Below, piece by piece: positions 6,745 to 12,643 of a stretch of DNA of 13,076 bases. The stretch covers positions 1-13,076 of the forward strand of contig JBJOQW010000079.1 of assembly GCA_046049665.1 (NCBI GenBank), given 5' to 3'. The notes beneath the pieces are model-generated. The model saw only the letters and a list, made by a program, of their open reading frames with translations, did not search any database and had not been told where the DNA came from. The position numbers and the translations under genes are program-made. This DNA is from JAAFHS01 sp046049665. Its GTDB lineage: Bacteria > Pseudomonadota > Alphaproteobacteria > Rhodobacterales > Rhodobacteraceae. Numbering within the stretch: position 1 is the stretch's first letter; each line of letters starts with the position of its first letter.

Positions 6745-8073
6745 CTACGCCCCCGGAACTTTCTGCAACAGCGGCATCACATCCGCCATTTCCGGCCCCG
6801 CATCCCGCCCCGTCAGTGCCCGCCGCAATGGCCGGAACAGATCCTTGCCCTTGCGCCCCGTCGCCGCCTTCACCGCCCCCGTCCATTCGCCCCAGGTGGC
6901 CGTCGTCCATGGCCGCGCTGGCAGCAAGGCCATCGCCTGCGCCACGAAATCCCGGTCCGCCTCATCGACCAGCGGCTCTGCCCCATCGCGGAACAGCGCC
7001 CACCACTCGCCCATATCCGACAACAGCGTGATGTTCCCCTTGGCCACCGCCCAGAACCCTTCCGCCAGATCATCCGGCACCCCAAGCGCCGCAATCCGCC
7101 CCGCCACCGCGGCAAACGGCAAGCCCTGCACATGATGGCGCGTCAATGGCAGCAGGTCTTCTGCATCAAACTTCGTCGGCGCCGCCCCGAAACTTTCCAC
7201 ATCAAACCCGTCGATCAGGTCCTGCATTGACCCCATCAGTTCCACCGGCTTTGATGACCCCAACCGCGCCATCAGACTTAGCAGTGCCGCAGGCTCGATC
7301 CCCCGCTCCCGCAGATCGCGCAGCGCCAGCACCCCAAGCCGTTTTGACAGCTCTTCCCCCTGCGGCCCCGTTAGCAGACTGTGGTGTGCAAACGTCGGCG
7401 GCACCCCGCCCAAGGCCTTCATGATCTGGATCTGCGTCGCCGTGTTCGTCACATGGTCCGCCCCGCGCACAATATGCGTGACCCCCATGTCCACATCATC
7501 CACCGAACTGGCGAAGGTATACAGCACCTGCCCATCCGCCTTGATCAGCACAGGGTCGCTTACCGACCCCGCATCAATCGAGATATCGCCGATGATCCCG
7601 TCCTTCCATTCGATCCGCTCGATATCCAGCCGGAACCGCCAGTACCCCTGCCGCCCCTCCGCCCGGTAGGCCGCCTTCTGCTCTTCTGTCAGATGCAGGG
7701 ATGCCCGGTCATACACCGGCGGCTTACCCATGTTCAGCAGCTTCTTGCGCTTCAGGTCCAGCTCCACCGGCGTCTCGAAACACTCGTAAAACCGCCCCGC
7801 CGCCTTCAGCTGTTCTGCCGCCTCGGCGTAGCGCGCCATCCGCAGGGATTGCTGCTCAATGCGGTCATAGCGCAGCCCCAGCCATTCCAGATCCGCCTTT
7901 AGCCCGTCAATATATTCCTGTTTGCTGCGTTCCTGGTCCGTATCATCCAGCCGCAGAATGAACTGCCCGCCCGCCTTGCGCGCGATCAGATAATTCATCA
8001 GCGCCGTGCGCAGATTGCCAACATGGATATAGCCCGTAGGCGACGGGGCGAAACGCGTGGTGACGGTAGTCAT
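6745..8073 (-). CDS. gltX: Glutamate–tRNA ligase (class I aminoacyl-tRNA synthetase)
   Basis: This enzyme charges tRNA-Glu (and in many alphaproteobacteria tRNA-Gln, for later amidation) in the cytoplasm. The 442-residue protein starts MTTVTTRFAPSPTGYIHVGN, with the HIGH-type signature HVGN at 17-20. It then has LRTALMNYLIARKAGGQF, RLDDTDQERS, VRGADHVTNTATQIQ and the KMSKS-type signature as EELSKRLG, where the second lysine is K244. The C-terminal third is the helical anticodon-binding region. ATG 8071-8073 has AAGGG seven bases upstream. The first lysine of KMSKS is replaced by Leu/Glu context (ELSKR), a form I recall in the shorter of the two GluRS paralogues many alphaproteobacteria carry. 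A second gltX may therefore exist elsewhere. It stands after a DUF1801 gene and ends in a strong hairpin before the MATE gene. Confidence 0.96.
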   Translation of the reverse strand: MTTVTTRFAPSPTGYIHVGNLRTALMNYLIARKAGGQFILRLDDTDQERSKQEYIDGLKADLEWLGLRYDRIEQQSLRMARYAEAAEQLKAAGRFYECFETPVELDLKRKKLLNMGKPPVYDRASLHLTEEQKAAYRAEGRQGYWRFRLDIERIEWKDGIIGDISIDAGSVSDPVLIKADGQVLYTFASSVDDVDMGVTHIVRGADHVTNTATQIQIMKALGGVPPTFAHHSLLTGPQGEELSKRLGVLALRDLRERGIEPAALLSLMARLGSSKPVELMGSMQDLIDGFDVESFGAAPTKFDAEDLLPLTRHHVQGLPFAAVAGRIAALGVPDDLAEGFWAVAKGNITLLSDMGEWWALFRDGAEPLVDEADRDFVAQAMALLPARPWTTATWGEWTGAVKAATGRKGKDLFRPLRRALTGRDAGPEMADVMPLLQKVPGA

Positions 8074-8153
8074 GGGCAGACCCTTTTCGTGGAATGCCTT
8101 TCCCTGTCACAAGGGGCAGCGCTTGTCCAGTTTGTGCCCCGCTTGCCCCCTGC

Positions 8154-8582
8154 TCAGACTGGCGTAATCGTCCAGCGCTTACCCAGATCAGCCAGCCCTT
8201 CGCGGATCAGCCCGCGCAAGACCGCCTCATCCGCATCTTCCAGTCGCCGCAGATACAAACAGCCCTTCCCGATCCGGTGCTTGCCAAGGCGCGACAGCAG
8301 CGCATCCCTGCCGTCCAACCCTGGCATGATATAGACCGACAGGTCCGCCTTGCGCGGCGAAAACCCCGTGGCACAACTTTCCCCCGCATGCCCGCTGTCA
8401 TAGCGATAGGCATAGCGCCCGAAACCCGCAATGTTCCCTGGCCACAGCTGCGGCGCAAAACCCGTTTCCTCTGTAAATATCATCAGCAATCGCGCCGCTT
8501 CGGCCCGCCTTTCGGGCGCAACTGACGCCAGCCAGTCGTCAGCAATCAGCGGTGCCACAGTCGGCGGGGTTGTTCTTGCCAT
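8154..8582 (-). CDS. DUF1801 domain-containing protein (YdhG-like)
   Basis: This is a 142-residue cytoplasmic protein without signal peptide or membrane segment. From about residue 50 it shows the DUF1801 pattern in order: GFGRYAYRYDSGHAGES, ATGFSPRKADLSVYIMPGLD, LLSRLGKHRIGKGCLYLRRL and EDADEAVLRGLIREGL. Proteins of this family adopt a small alpha/beta fold, and their biochemical function is not established to my knowledge. The start ATG 8580-8582 lies after a run of eight G on the minus strand, which may serve as a loose ribosome site. The gene is divergent from the metallopeptidase gene (about 105 bases apart) and ends 80 bases before gltX on the same strand. Nothing in the sequence shows whether it shares a transcript with gltX. 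Confidence 0.88.
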   Translation of the reverse strand: MARTTPPTVAPLIADDWLASVAPERRAEAARLLMIFTEETGFAPQLWPGNIAGFGRYAYRYDSGHAGESCATGFSPRKADLSVYIMPGLDGRDALLSRLGKHRIGKGCLYLRRLEDADEAVLRGLIREGLADLGKRWTITPV

Positions 8583-8669
8583 GATCGGTCACACGCCCCC
8601 CCCATGCGAAAATTGCAGGATAGACTTTGTCCTTTGATCGTTTGTTCACCCTATCGCACCCACAACCTT

Positions 8670-8681
8670 CAGGCTAGCCTG
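8670..8681. promoter_or_regulatory. 12-bp perfect palindrome just before the metallopeptidase start
   Basis: CAGGCTAGCCTG is self-complementary and ends six bases before ATG 8688. No Shine-Dalgarno sequence is present in that interval, so the palindrome occupies the place where ribosomes would load. It could be a regulator site, or chance. Confidence 0.3.
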
Positions 8682-8687
8682 CACCCC

Positions 8688-9116
8688 ATGACCAAACCCA
8701 ATCCGCACCCCTTGCCTGCGCCCGAAAGCCTTGCGCCTTCGCTCGCCCAGATCGAAGAGCTGGCCCGCGATGCCGTCCTTGGCCTGCCGCAGCCCTACCG
8801 CGACATGGCCACAGCCATCGCCCTGCGGGTCGAGGATTTTGCCGCGGATGATCTGCTTGACCTGATGGAACTGACCGATCCCTTCGCGCTGACCGGCCTG
8901 TATGACGGCACGCCCTTGACCGAGAAATCCGTGATGGATCAGGTCATGGGCCCCGATGTGATCTGGCTGTTCCGCCGCCCCATCCTGGATGAATGGGCCG
9001 CGCGCGGTGATGTGACACTGGCCGAACTGGTCACACATGTGATGGTGCATGAAATGGCGCATCATTTCGGCTGGTCGGATGAGGATATCGCCTCCGTCGA
9101 TCCCTGGTGGGAATAG
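8688..9116 (+). CDS. Small zincin-like metallopeptidase family protein (HExxHHFG type)
   Basis: The 142-residue protein has HEMAHHFGWSDEDI near its C-terminus (residues 121-134). His121 and His125 are predicted zinc ligands, Glu122 is the catalytic base and Asp131 is a likely third ligand (HExxHxxGxxD). The preceding LAELVTHVMV helix, the central LTGLYDGTPL and VIWLFRRPILDEWA strands, and the short length fit the minimal zincin-like family (formerly DUF1025) common in Proteobacteria and Actinobacteria. Physiological substrates are unknown. The frame is open 84 bases further up, but ATG 8688 gives the usual family length, and the upstream part reads unlike protein. There is no signal peptide, so it is probably cytoplasmic. 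It is divergent from the DUF1801 gene and followed 120 bases later by the MBL hydrolase on the same strand. No clear Shine-Dalgarno is visible. Confidence 0.88.
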   Translation: MTKPNPHPLPAPESLAPSLAQIEELARDAVLGLPQPYRDMATAIALRVEDFAADDLLDLMELTDPFALTGLYDGTPLTEKSVMDQVMGPDVIWLFRRPILDEWAARGDVTLAELVTHVMVHEMAHHFGWSDEDIASVDPWWE

Positions 9117-9126
9117 CCCTGCGTTT

Positions 9127-9154
9127 TTGCACAGGGTCTGTGCGGTGCTAGAGG
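9127..9154 (+). promoter_or_regulatory. Possible promoter with embedded palindrome before the MBL hydrolase
   Basis: TTGCAC (9127-9132) and TAGAGG (9149-9154) are 16 bases apart. The perfect inverted repeat GCACAG-GGT-CTGTGC (9129-9143) overlaps the -35 and fills much of the spacer, where a repressor could bind. The -10 is poor, so this is only a candidate. The transcript leader would be about 75 bases. Confidence 0.3.
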
Positions 9155-9236
9155 TGCAATGACGGGGCTGTGAAGTGTTCCGGCGCAACATGGCGCTATC
9201 TTCGCCCCACAGCACCTTAACCCAGAGGATAGACCC

Positions 9237-10163
9237 ATGACGATGACGCGACGCTCTGCCCTGCTTGCCGCCGCCGCTGCGCCCTTTGCCCCGGCGCTGA
9301 TCCGTGCAACACCTGCCCATGCCGAAGCCGCCTTGCAAGGACCGTCAATGGCCATGTTCAACCGCTTTGCCCTTGGCGGGTTTGAAGTGACAACGCTGCT
9401 TGCCGGCACGCGCACGGTTGAAAAACCGCAAGAGATTTTTGGCATGAACGTTGATGCAGACACCTTCGCCACGACATCTGCTGCGAACTTCCTGCCCGTC
9501 GACAAGGCGCAATTCTTCTTCACACCCACCCTTGTGAACACGGGCAGCGAACTTGTGCTGTTCGATACGGGCCTTGCGCCAGACAGCATTATTGCACCGC
9601 TTGCAGCCGCTGGCATCACCCCAGACCAGATTGATACGGTTGTGATCACCCACATGCACGGCGACCATATCGGCGGGCTGATGGGTGCGGGTGGCGCGAC
9701 CTTTGCGAATGCGCGCTATGTGACGGGTGCAGTGGAAAACAACCACTGGGCCGGTGCGGCGAACGAAGGCTACGAGGCATCCGTGCGCCCCTTGGCCGAC
9801 AAGATGACCTTTGTCGATGATGGCGGCAGCGTGGCCGGCGGCATCACGGCGATGGCGGCCTTCGGGCACTCGCCGGGGCATATGGTCTACCGGATCGAAA
9901 GCAACGGGGCGCAGCTGGTGATCACGGCAGATGCGGCGAACCATTATGTCTGGTCGCTGGCCTATCCGGACTGGGAAGTGAAGTTTGATGCCGACAAGGC
10001 CGCAGCAGCAGCCACGCGGCGGGCACTGTTCGGCATGCTGGCAGCGGACAAGGTGCCGTTCATCGGCTATCACATGCCCTTCCCCGGAATGGGCTATGTC
10101 GAAACCCGCGACGATGGCTTCCGCTATGTGCCTGCCAGCTATCAGATGATGCTGCAGGGCTGA
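9237..10163 (+). CDS. Tat-exported metallo-beta-lactamase-fold hydrolase
   Basis: The 308-residue protein begins MTMTRRSALLAAAAAPFAPA. This is a twin-arginine signal with RR at 5-6, a hydrophobic stretch and a plausible cleavage after AHA (27-29), so it is likely folded in the cytoplasm and sent to the periplasm with metal bound. The binuclear zinc site is complete: HMHGDH at 139-144 (H139, H141, D143, H144), GHSPGH at 210-215 (H215), D232 in TADAANH, and H279 in GYHMPFP. These residues, the Tat signal and the length resemble the periplasmic MBL branch that includes methyl parathion hydrolase and some lactonases. The substrate cannot be deduced. AGAGGA seven bases before ATG 9237 supports the start. 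It is followed by a good intrinsic terminator and converges on the LysR gene. Whether it is cotranscribed with the metallopeptidase gene is unclear. Confidence 0.93.
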   Translation: MTMTRRSALLAAAAAPFAPALIRATPAHAEAALQGPSMAMFNRFALGGFEVTTLLAGTRTVEKPQEIFGMNVDADTFATTSAANFLPVDKAQFFFTPTLVNTGSELVLFDTGLAPDSIIAPLAAAGITPDQIDTVVITHMHGDHIGGLMGAGGATFANARYVTGAVENNHWAGAANEGYEASVRPLADKMTFVDDGGSVAGGITAMAAFGHSPGHMVYRIESNGAQLVITADAANHYVWSLAYPDWEVKFDADKAAAAATRRALFGMLAADKVPFIGYHMPFPGMGYVETRDDGFRYVPASYQMMLQG

Positions 10164-10183
10164 TCACCTGCGCTGGTTTTGTG

Positions 10184-10220
10184 CGCCCCCACCGCTGATT
10201 GGCGGCGGGGGCGTGGTTTT
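10184..10220 (+). terminator. Intrinsic terminator after the MBL hydrolase gene
   Basis: CGCCCCCACCGC and GCGGCGGGGGCG form a 12-pair stem with one A-C mismatch and the six-base loop TGATTG. TGGTTTT follows. It starts 20 bases past the stop codon. Confidence 0.85.
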
Positions 10221-10339
10221 GCGGGGCCCTTATTCGGGCTTGCTGTGGCTGTGGGCGTTTCCTAAGAATTGGTAAATTTCATCGGATAAGTCGTTGATTT
10301 TGTTATGTGCAAATCATGTCCCATCATGGGACAGCGGGT
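10221..10339. other. Convergent intergenic spacer with an AT-rich island and a palindrome
   Basis: This lies between the MBL terminator and the LysR stop. Bases 10261-10316 have 18 G/C of 56 (32%), far below the flanks. TGTCCCAT-C-ATGGGACA (10317-10333) is a perfect inverted repeat seven bases past the LysR stop, without a following T-run on the minus strand. It could be a weak terminator for the LysR transcript. I see no open reading frame of substance and no recognised RNA. Confidence 0.5.
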
Positions 10340-11296
10340 TTACAGCACCCGCAACCGCCCCGCCATCCATGGCCAGCTTTGAACCGCCGGGGCGATCACC
10401 CGATCGGCGATATGGCCCCTCATCCGGCCTGCCACCAGCCCCGGCATATCGCGCAGCACACCCACCCGCGCTGTCAGCGAAATCGTCCGCTCCAGCGGTG
10501 CGAAGGGCAAGGGCAGCACGTCCGTCGCCCCCCGGAACCGTTCCGCCACCCCAATCGCCAGCGGTGTCAGGATCGTCCAACCCGCGCCTGCCGCGACCAT
10601 CGCCATGATCGCCGAATAGCTGTCCAGTTCAAACCGGTGCGTCAGCCGCAGGTTCTGTTGCGCCAGATGCGCCGCCACCTGCCGCCCCATGTGATGCCGC
10701 GCCGTATACTGGATCATCGGCATCGACGGCAAATCCGCCGCCTGCGCGCCCCGCGGCACCACGGCCACAAACGGCTCGGCCATCAGCGGATGCACCTCGC
10801 GCCAGTCGCCCTCGCCCGTCTCGCTGCCCATATCCGCCGCCACGACCATATCCAGCGCGCGCGCCTCAAGCTGGCTGACAAGGCGGTGGCTGGCACCCGT
10901 CTCCAACAGAAACCGGCAGCCCCGCAAATCGCCGGCAAGTTCCGCCAGCAGCGCAGGCGTCACCTCGGCATCAAAATCCTCGATCACGCCAAGGCGCAGC
11001 GATGTCAGCCCCGCCAGATCAGCCATCGCCAGTTCCGCCCGCGCCTCAGCTTCGGCATTCAGGATGGTTTGCGCATGGCGGCGGAACATCGCACCGGCGG
11101 GTGTGGTCAGCATCGGCCGCCCACCGCGATCCAGAAGCACCGTGCCCAGTGCCACCTCAAGCCCGGCAAGCTGCTGGCTGACCGTGGACGCCGACACATT
11201 CAAACGGCGCGCGGCCGCCGAAATGGCGCCCTCTTCGGCCACGGCCAGAAACACCTCCACCCCCCAAAGGGTGATGCGCGTGTCCTGCCCTGCCAC
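10340..11296 (-). CDS. LysR-type transcriptional regulator, immediately downstream of phaR
   Basis: The 318-residue protein has an N-terminal winged helix-turn-helix (about residues 8-66). It contains LWGVEVFLAVAEEGAISAAA, RRLNVSASTVSQQLAGLEVA and LGTVLLDRGG, followed by TPAGAMFRRHAQTIL and a periplasmic-binding-like effector domain with GVIEDF, LDMVVAADMG, MVAAGAGWTILTPLA and similar elements. The open frame extends into phaR, but that stretch (MSLQRSSGSWLSCKPSCPSC) is phaR sequence out of frame. GTG 11294-11296 gives the normal LysR N-terminus. It lies four bases after the phaR TAA, so the two are probably cotranscribed and translationally coupled, with only a weak purine stretch as ribosome site. 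Unlike most LysR regulators, it has no divergent target gene: it faces the MBL gene convergently. Its effector and targets are unknown; a role in carbon or PHA control is suggested by position only. Confidence 0.93.
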   Translation of the reverse strand: MAGQDTRITLWGVEVFLAVAEEGAISAAARRLNVSASTVSQQLAGLEVALGTVLLDRGGRPMLTTPAGAMFRRHAQTILNAEAEARAELAMADLAGLTSLRLGVIEDFDAEVTPALLAELAGDLRGCRFLLETGASHRLVSQLEARALDMVVAADMGSETGEGDWREVHPLMAEPFVAVVPRGAQAADLPSMPMIQYTARHHMGRQVAAHLAQQNLRLTHRFELDSYSAIMAMVAAGAGWTILTPLAIGVAERFRGATDVLPLPFAPLERTISLTARVGVLRDMPGLVAGRMRGHIADRVIAPAVQSWPWMAGRLRVL

Positions 11297-11300
11297 CGCT

Positions 11301-11861
11301 TTACAGCTTGGACAGCTTGGTTTGCAGCTCAGCCAGCTGCCGCTTGATCGCTGCAAGCTCATCCGCGTCAGGCTTTGCCTCTGCCTCTGGCTTGGCGGGC
11401 GCTGCGCCAGCCCCCCAGGTTGCCATGCCGCCCATCATGGTTTTCAGAAAGGCTTCCTGCTGCTTGCGCATCGCCTCAAACCCCGGCACGCCTGACATCG
11501 GGTTCGGTATGGTGGACAGGTTTTCCACCATCTTGGCCTGCCCTTCGCGCAGCATTTCAAACGAGGCCGCAAGGAACTGCGGCACCACCGATTGCACGGA
11601 ATTCGTATAGGACCGCACCAGATCGGTCAGCACGCCGACCGGCAACACGCTTTCGCCTTTCGCCTCATGTTCGGCGACGATCTGCAGCAGATACTGGCGC
11701 GTCAGGTCATCACCTGATTTCAGATCGACGATCTGCACCTCACGCCCGGCACGCACAAAGGCAGCGATATCTTCCAGCGTCACGTAATCCGAGGTTTCGG
11801 TATTGTATAACCGACGGCTCGCATAGCGTTTGATCAGCAGTGGCTTGTCGGCATCGGCCAT
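11301..11861 (-). CDS. phaR: Polyhydroxyalkanoate synthesis repressor PhaR
   Basis: PhaR is a DNA-binding protein that also binds PHA. It represses the phasin gene and its own gene until nascent granules titrate it away. The 186-residue product starts MADADKPLLIKRYASRRLYN, the hallmark of the PhaR DNA-binding domain, which continues through VTLEDIAAFVRAGREVQIVD and TRQYLLQIVAEHE (about residues 8-67). The PHB-accumulation domain follows (VLPVGVLTDLVRSYTNSVQS, VVPQFLAASFEMLREGQ; about 73-108). The tail is Met/Gln-rich, then Ala/Pro-rich, and ends in a short coiled coil (DELAAIKRQLAELQTKLSKL). ATG 11859-11861 is the start; the frame runs 54 codons further up through the promoter region, but that part is not protein-like. 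It lies between phasin and a LysR gene, all on the minus strand, with a candidate operator 17-31 bases upstream of the start, consistent with autoregulation. Confidence 0.96.
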   Translation of the reverse strand: MADADKPLLIKRYASRRLYNTETSDYVTLEDIAAFVRAGREVQIVDLKSGDDLTRQYLLQIVAEHEAKGESVLPVGVLTDLVRSYTNSVQSVVPQFLAASFEMLREGQAKMVENLSTIPNPMSGVPGFEAMRKQQEAFLKTMMGGMATWGAGAAPAKPEAEAKPDADELAAIKRQLAELQTKLSKL

Positions 11862-11877
11862 CGTCGCGCCCCCCGGG

Positions 11878-11892
11878 TGTTGCAGTGCAGCA
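11878..11892. promoter_or_regulatory. Candidate PhaR operator upstream of phaR (autoregulation)
   Basis: TGTTGC-AGT-GCAGCA differs at one base from the symmetric TGCTGC-N3-GCAGCA pattern seen twice at the phasin promoter. It lies 17-31 bases before the phaR start codon, where bound repressor could block transcription start or early elongation. The resemblance to the CTGC-N3-GCAG sites reported for PhaR of related bacteria is from memory. Confidence 0.6.
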
Positions 11893-11994
11893 AGCCTAGA
11901 GGACAGTTCCACAAAAAGAAAGAGCAAGTGCAGCGGCATCTTGCGCCTGCAGAAACGCCTCTGAGGCGCGTTTTCAGACGGGTCTGGCGCAATG

Positions 11995-12021
11995 AAAAAG
12001 GGCAGGCCCGAAGGCCCGCCC
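11995..12021 (-). terminator. Intrinsic terminator after phasin
   Basis: On the minus strand, a nine-pair stem (GGGCGGGCC with GGCCTGCCC, one G-U) closes the tetraloop TTCG and is followed directly by TTTTTC. It lies 40 bases past the phasin stop. It should separate the abundant phasin transcript from phaR. Confidence 0.92.
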
Positions 12022-12033
12022 ATGACATCACAA

Positions 12034-12054
12034 GGGAACGGGGAGGACGTTCCC
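12034..12054 (-). other. Second hairpin in the phasin 3' untranslated region
   Basis: GGGAACG and CGTTCCC form a perfect seven-pair stem with a seven-base loop, between the phasin stop codon and the terminator. It has no T-run of its own. It may protect the phasin mRNA from 3' exonucleases, which is plausible for a highly expressed gene but not shown. Confidence 0.55.
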
Positions 12055-12061
12055 GCGATGA

Positions 12062-12511
12062 TTACTTTGCTGCTGCAGCAACTTTCTTGGCAGCGGTCGT
12101 CACTTCAGCCGTTGCTTTTTTCACGGCAGCGGTTGCGTCTTCCGACATGTCCTTGCCAGCGGCGAGCATCAGCTCAACCGTTTCCATCTGCACTTTCTTC
12201 GCGATCTCTGCGAACGAAGCCATATGCTCGGTCGCGATTTCCGAAGAAGCCGACAGGAAATCCGTCACGGATTTGGTGTAATCAGCAGGCTCTGCCTTGG
12301 CTTTGGAAACCACTGCCAGCTTGGCCAGTGCTTCCTTTGCCCACTTTGCCGACACTTCGGTCGACTTTTCAGCAGCTTCGATAGCCACTTTCGAAAACTT
12401 CTCGGCCATTGCAGCCTGCGTTTTGAAAGCGTTCTGCATTGCAGAAGCGTCCATCGGGAAAGCGGCCATCATGTCCTGCATGACTTTGGTGAAATCGGGC
12501 GTTGCGGTCAT
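12062..12511 (-). CDS. phaP: Phasin, PHA granule-coating protein
   Basis: Phasins cover the surface of PHA granules and control their number and size. This one has 149 residues and is almost wholly helical and amphipathic, with Ala about a quarter of residues. It shows DFTKVMQDMMAAFPMDASAM near the N-terminus, then KTQAAMAEKFSKVAIEAAEK, DYTKSVTDFLSASSEIATEH and METVELMLAAGKD, the arrangement of the phasin_2 family. The tail is Lys/Ala-rich (KKVAAAAK). ATG 12509-12511 has AGGAG eight bases upstream; the frame extends further up through the promoter but is not protein-like there. It has its own promoter carrying PhaR-type palindromes and its own strong terminator, so it is a single-gene unit between phaC and phaR. 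This fits the known pattern of high, granule-dependent phasin expression. The gene symbol is by family and context; several phasin paralogues may exist. Confidence 0.94.
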   Translation of the reverse strand: MTATPDFTKVMQDMMAAFPMDASAMQNAFKTQAAMAEKFSKVAIEAAEKSTEVSAKWAKEALAKLAVVSKAKAEPADYTKSVTDFLSASSEIATEHMASFAEIAKKVQMETVELMLAAGKDMSEDATAAVKKATAEVTTAAKKVAAAAK

Positions 12512-12559
12512 CGTCGTTGCTCCTGTTACCGGGCATCGTGCCCGCGTCTCATGACAAGA

Positions 12560-12588
12560 CATATACATGCTGCAGCGCAGCAATTCAA
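12560..12588 (-). promoter_or_regulatory. Predicted phasin promoter
   Basis: On the minus strand, TTGAAT (12583-12588) and TATATG (12560-12565, five of six to TATAAT) are separated by exactly 17 bases. The spacer is almost wholly filled by a PhaR-type palindrome. Transcription would begin at about 12553, giving a leader of roughly 42 bases before the phasin ATG. Confidence 0.7.
12568..12582. promoter_or_regulatory. Candidate PhaR operator inside the phasin promoter spacer
   Basis: TGCTGC-AGC-GCAGCA is perfectly symmetric and lies between the predicted -35 and -10. Repressor bound here would exclude RNA polymerase. It contains the CTGC-N3-GCAG form I recall for PhaR sites in Paracoccus and Rhodobacter. 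Confidence 0.75.
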
Positions 12589-12594
12589 GATTTT

Positions 12595-12609
12595 TTCTGC
12601 ATTGCAGCA
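12595..12609. promoter_or_regulatory. Second candidate PhaR operator, upstream of the phasin -35
   Basis: TTCTGC-ATT-GCAGCA contains an exact CTGC-N3-GCAG (12597-12607). Its centre lies 27 bases from that of the spacer site, about two and a half helical turns, so the two sites face different sides of the helix. It is next to a T6 run (12591-12596). Two sites may allow dimers or tetramers to bind cooperatively. Confidence 0.7.
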
Positions 12610-12624
12610 TTGTGTCGCACGCAT

Positions 12625-12638
12625 AGCGGGAAGTCCCG
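12625..12638 (-). terminator. Weak hairpin after phaC
   Basis: GCGGGA and TCCCGC form a six-pair palindrome (effective loop about four bases) six bases past the phaC stop. ATTGTG (12609-12614) and CACAAT (12639-12644) can extend it as an outer stem. No T-run follows, so termination may be partial and phaC transcripts may read into phasin. Confidence 0.35.
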
Positions 12639-12643
12639 CACAA

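Noticed and set aside
6677..6910. N-terminal extension of the MATE frame into gltX
   Set aside because: It would overlap the 3' end of gltX and the terminator hairpin. It is Gly/Ala-rich, unlike any MATE N-terminus.
9129..9143. GCACAG-GGT-CTGTGC hairpin as terminator of the metallopeptidase gene
   Set aside because: No T-run follows on the plus strand. It fits better as a possible operator, listed at low confidence.
9345..10073. 242-codon minus-strand frame opposite the MBL hydrolase
   Set aside because: The sense strand carries the full zinc-ligand set and a Tat signal. The antisense frame has no domain.
10307..11347. 346-codon plus-strand open frame opposite the LysR gene
   Set aside because: Its composition is like other antisense frames. 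The LysR reading has a clear helix-turn-helix and effector domain.
12069..12080. TGCTGCAGCA-like sequence at the phasin C-terminus as a PhaR site
   Set aside because: It lies in Ala codons at the end of the gene and lacks the three-base spacer of the other three sites. Coding bias explains it.
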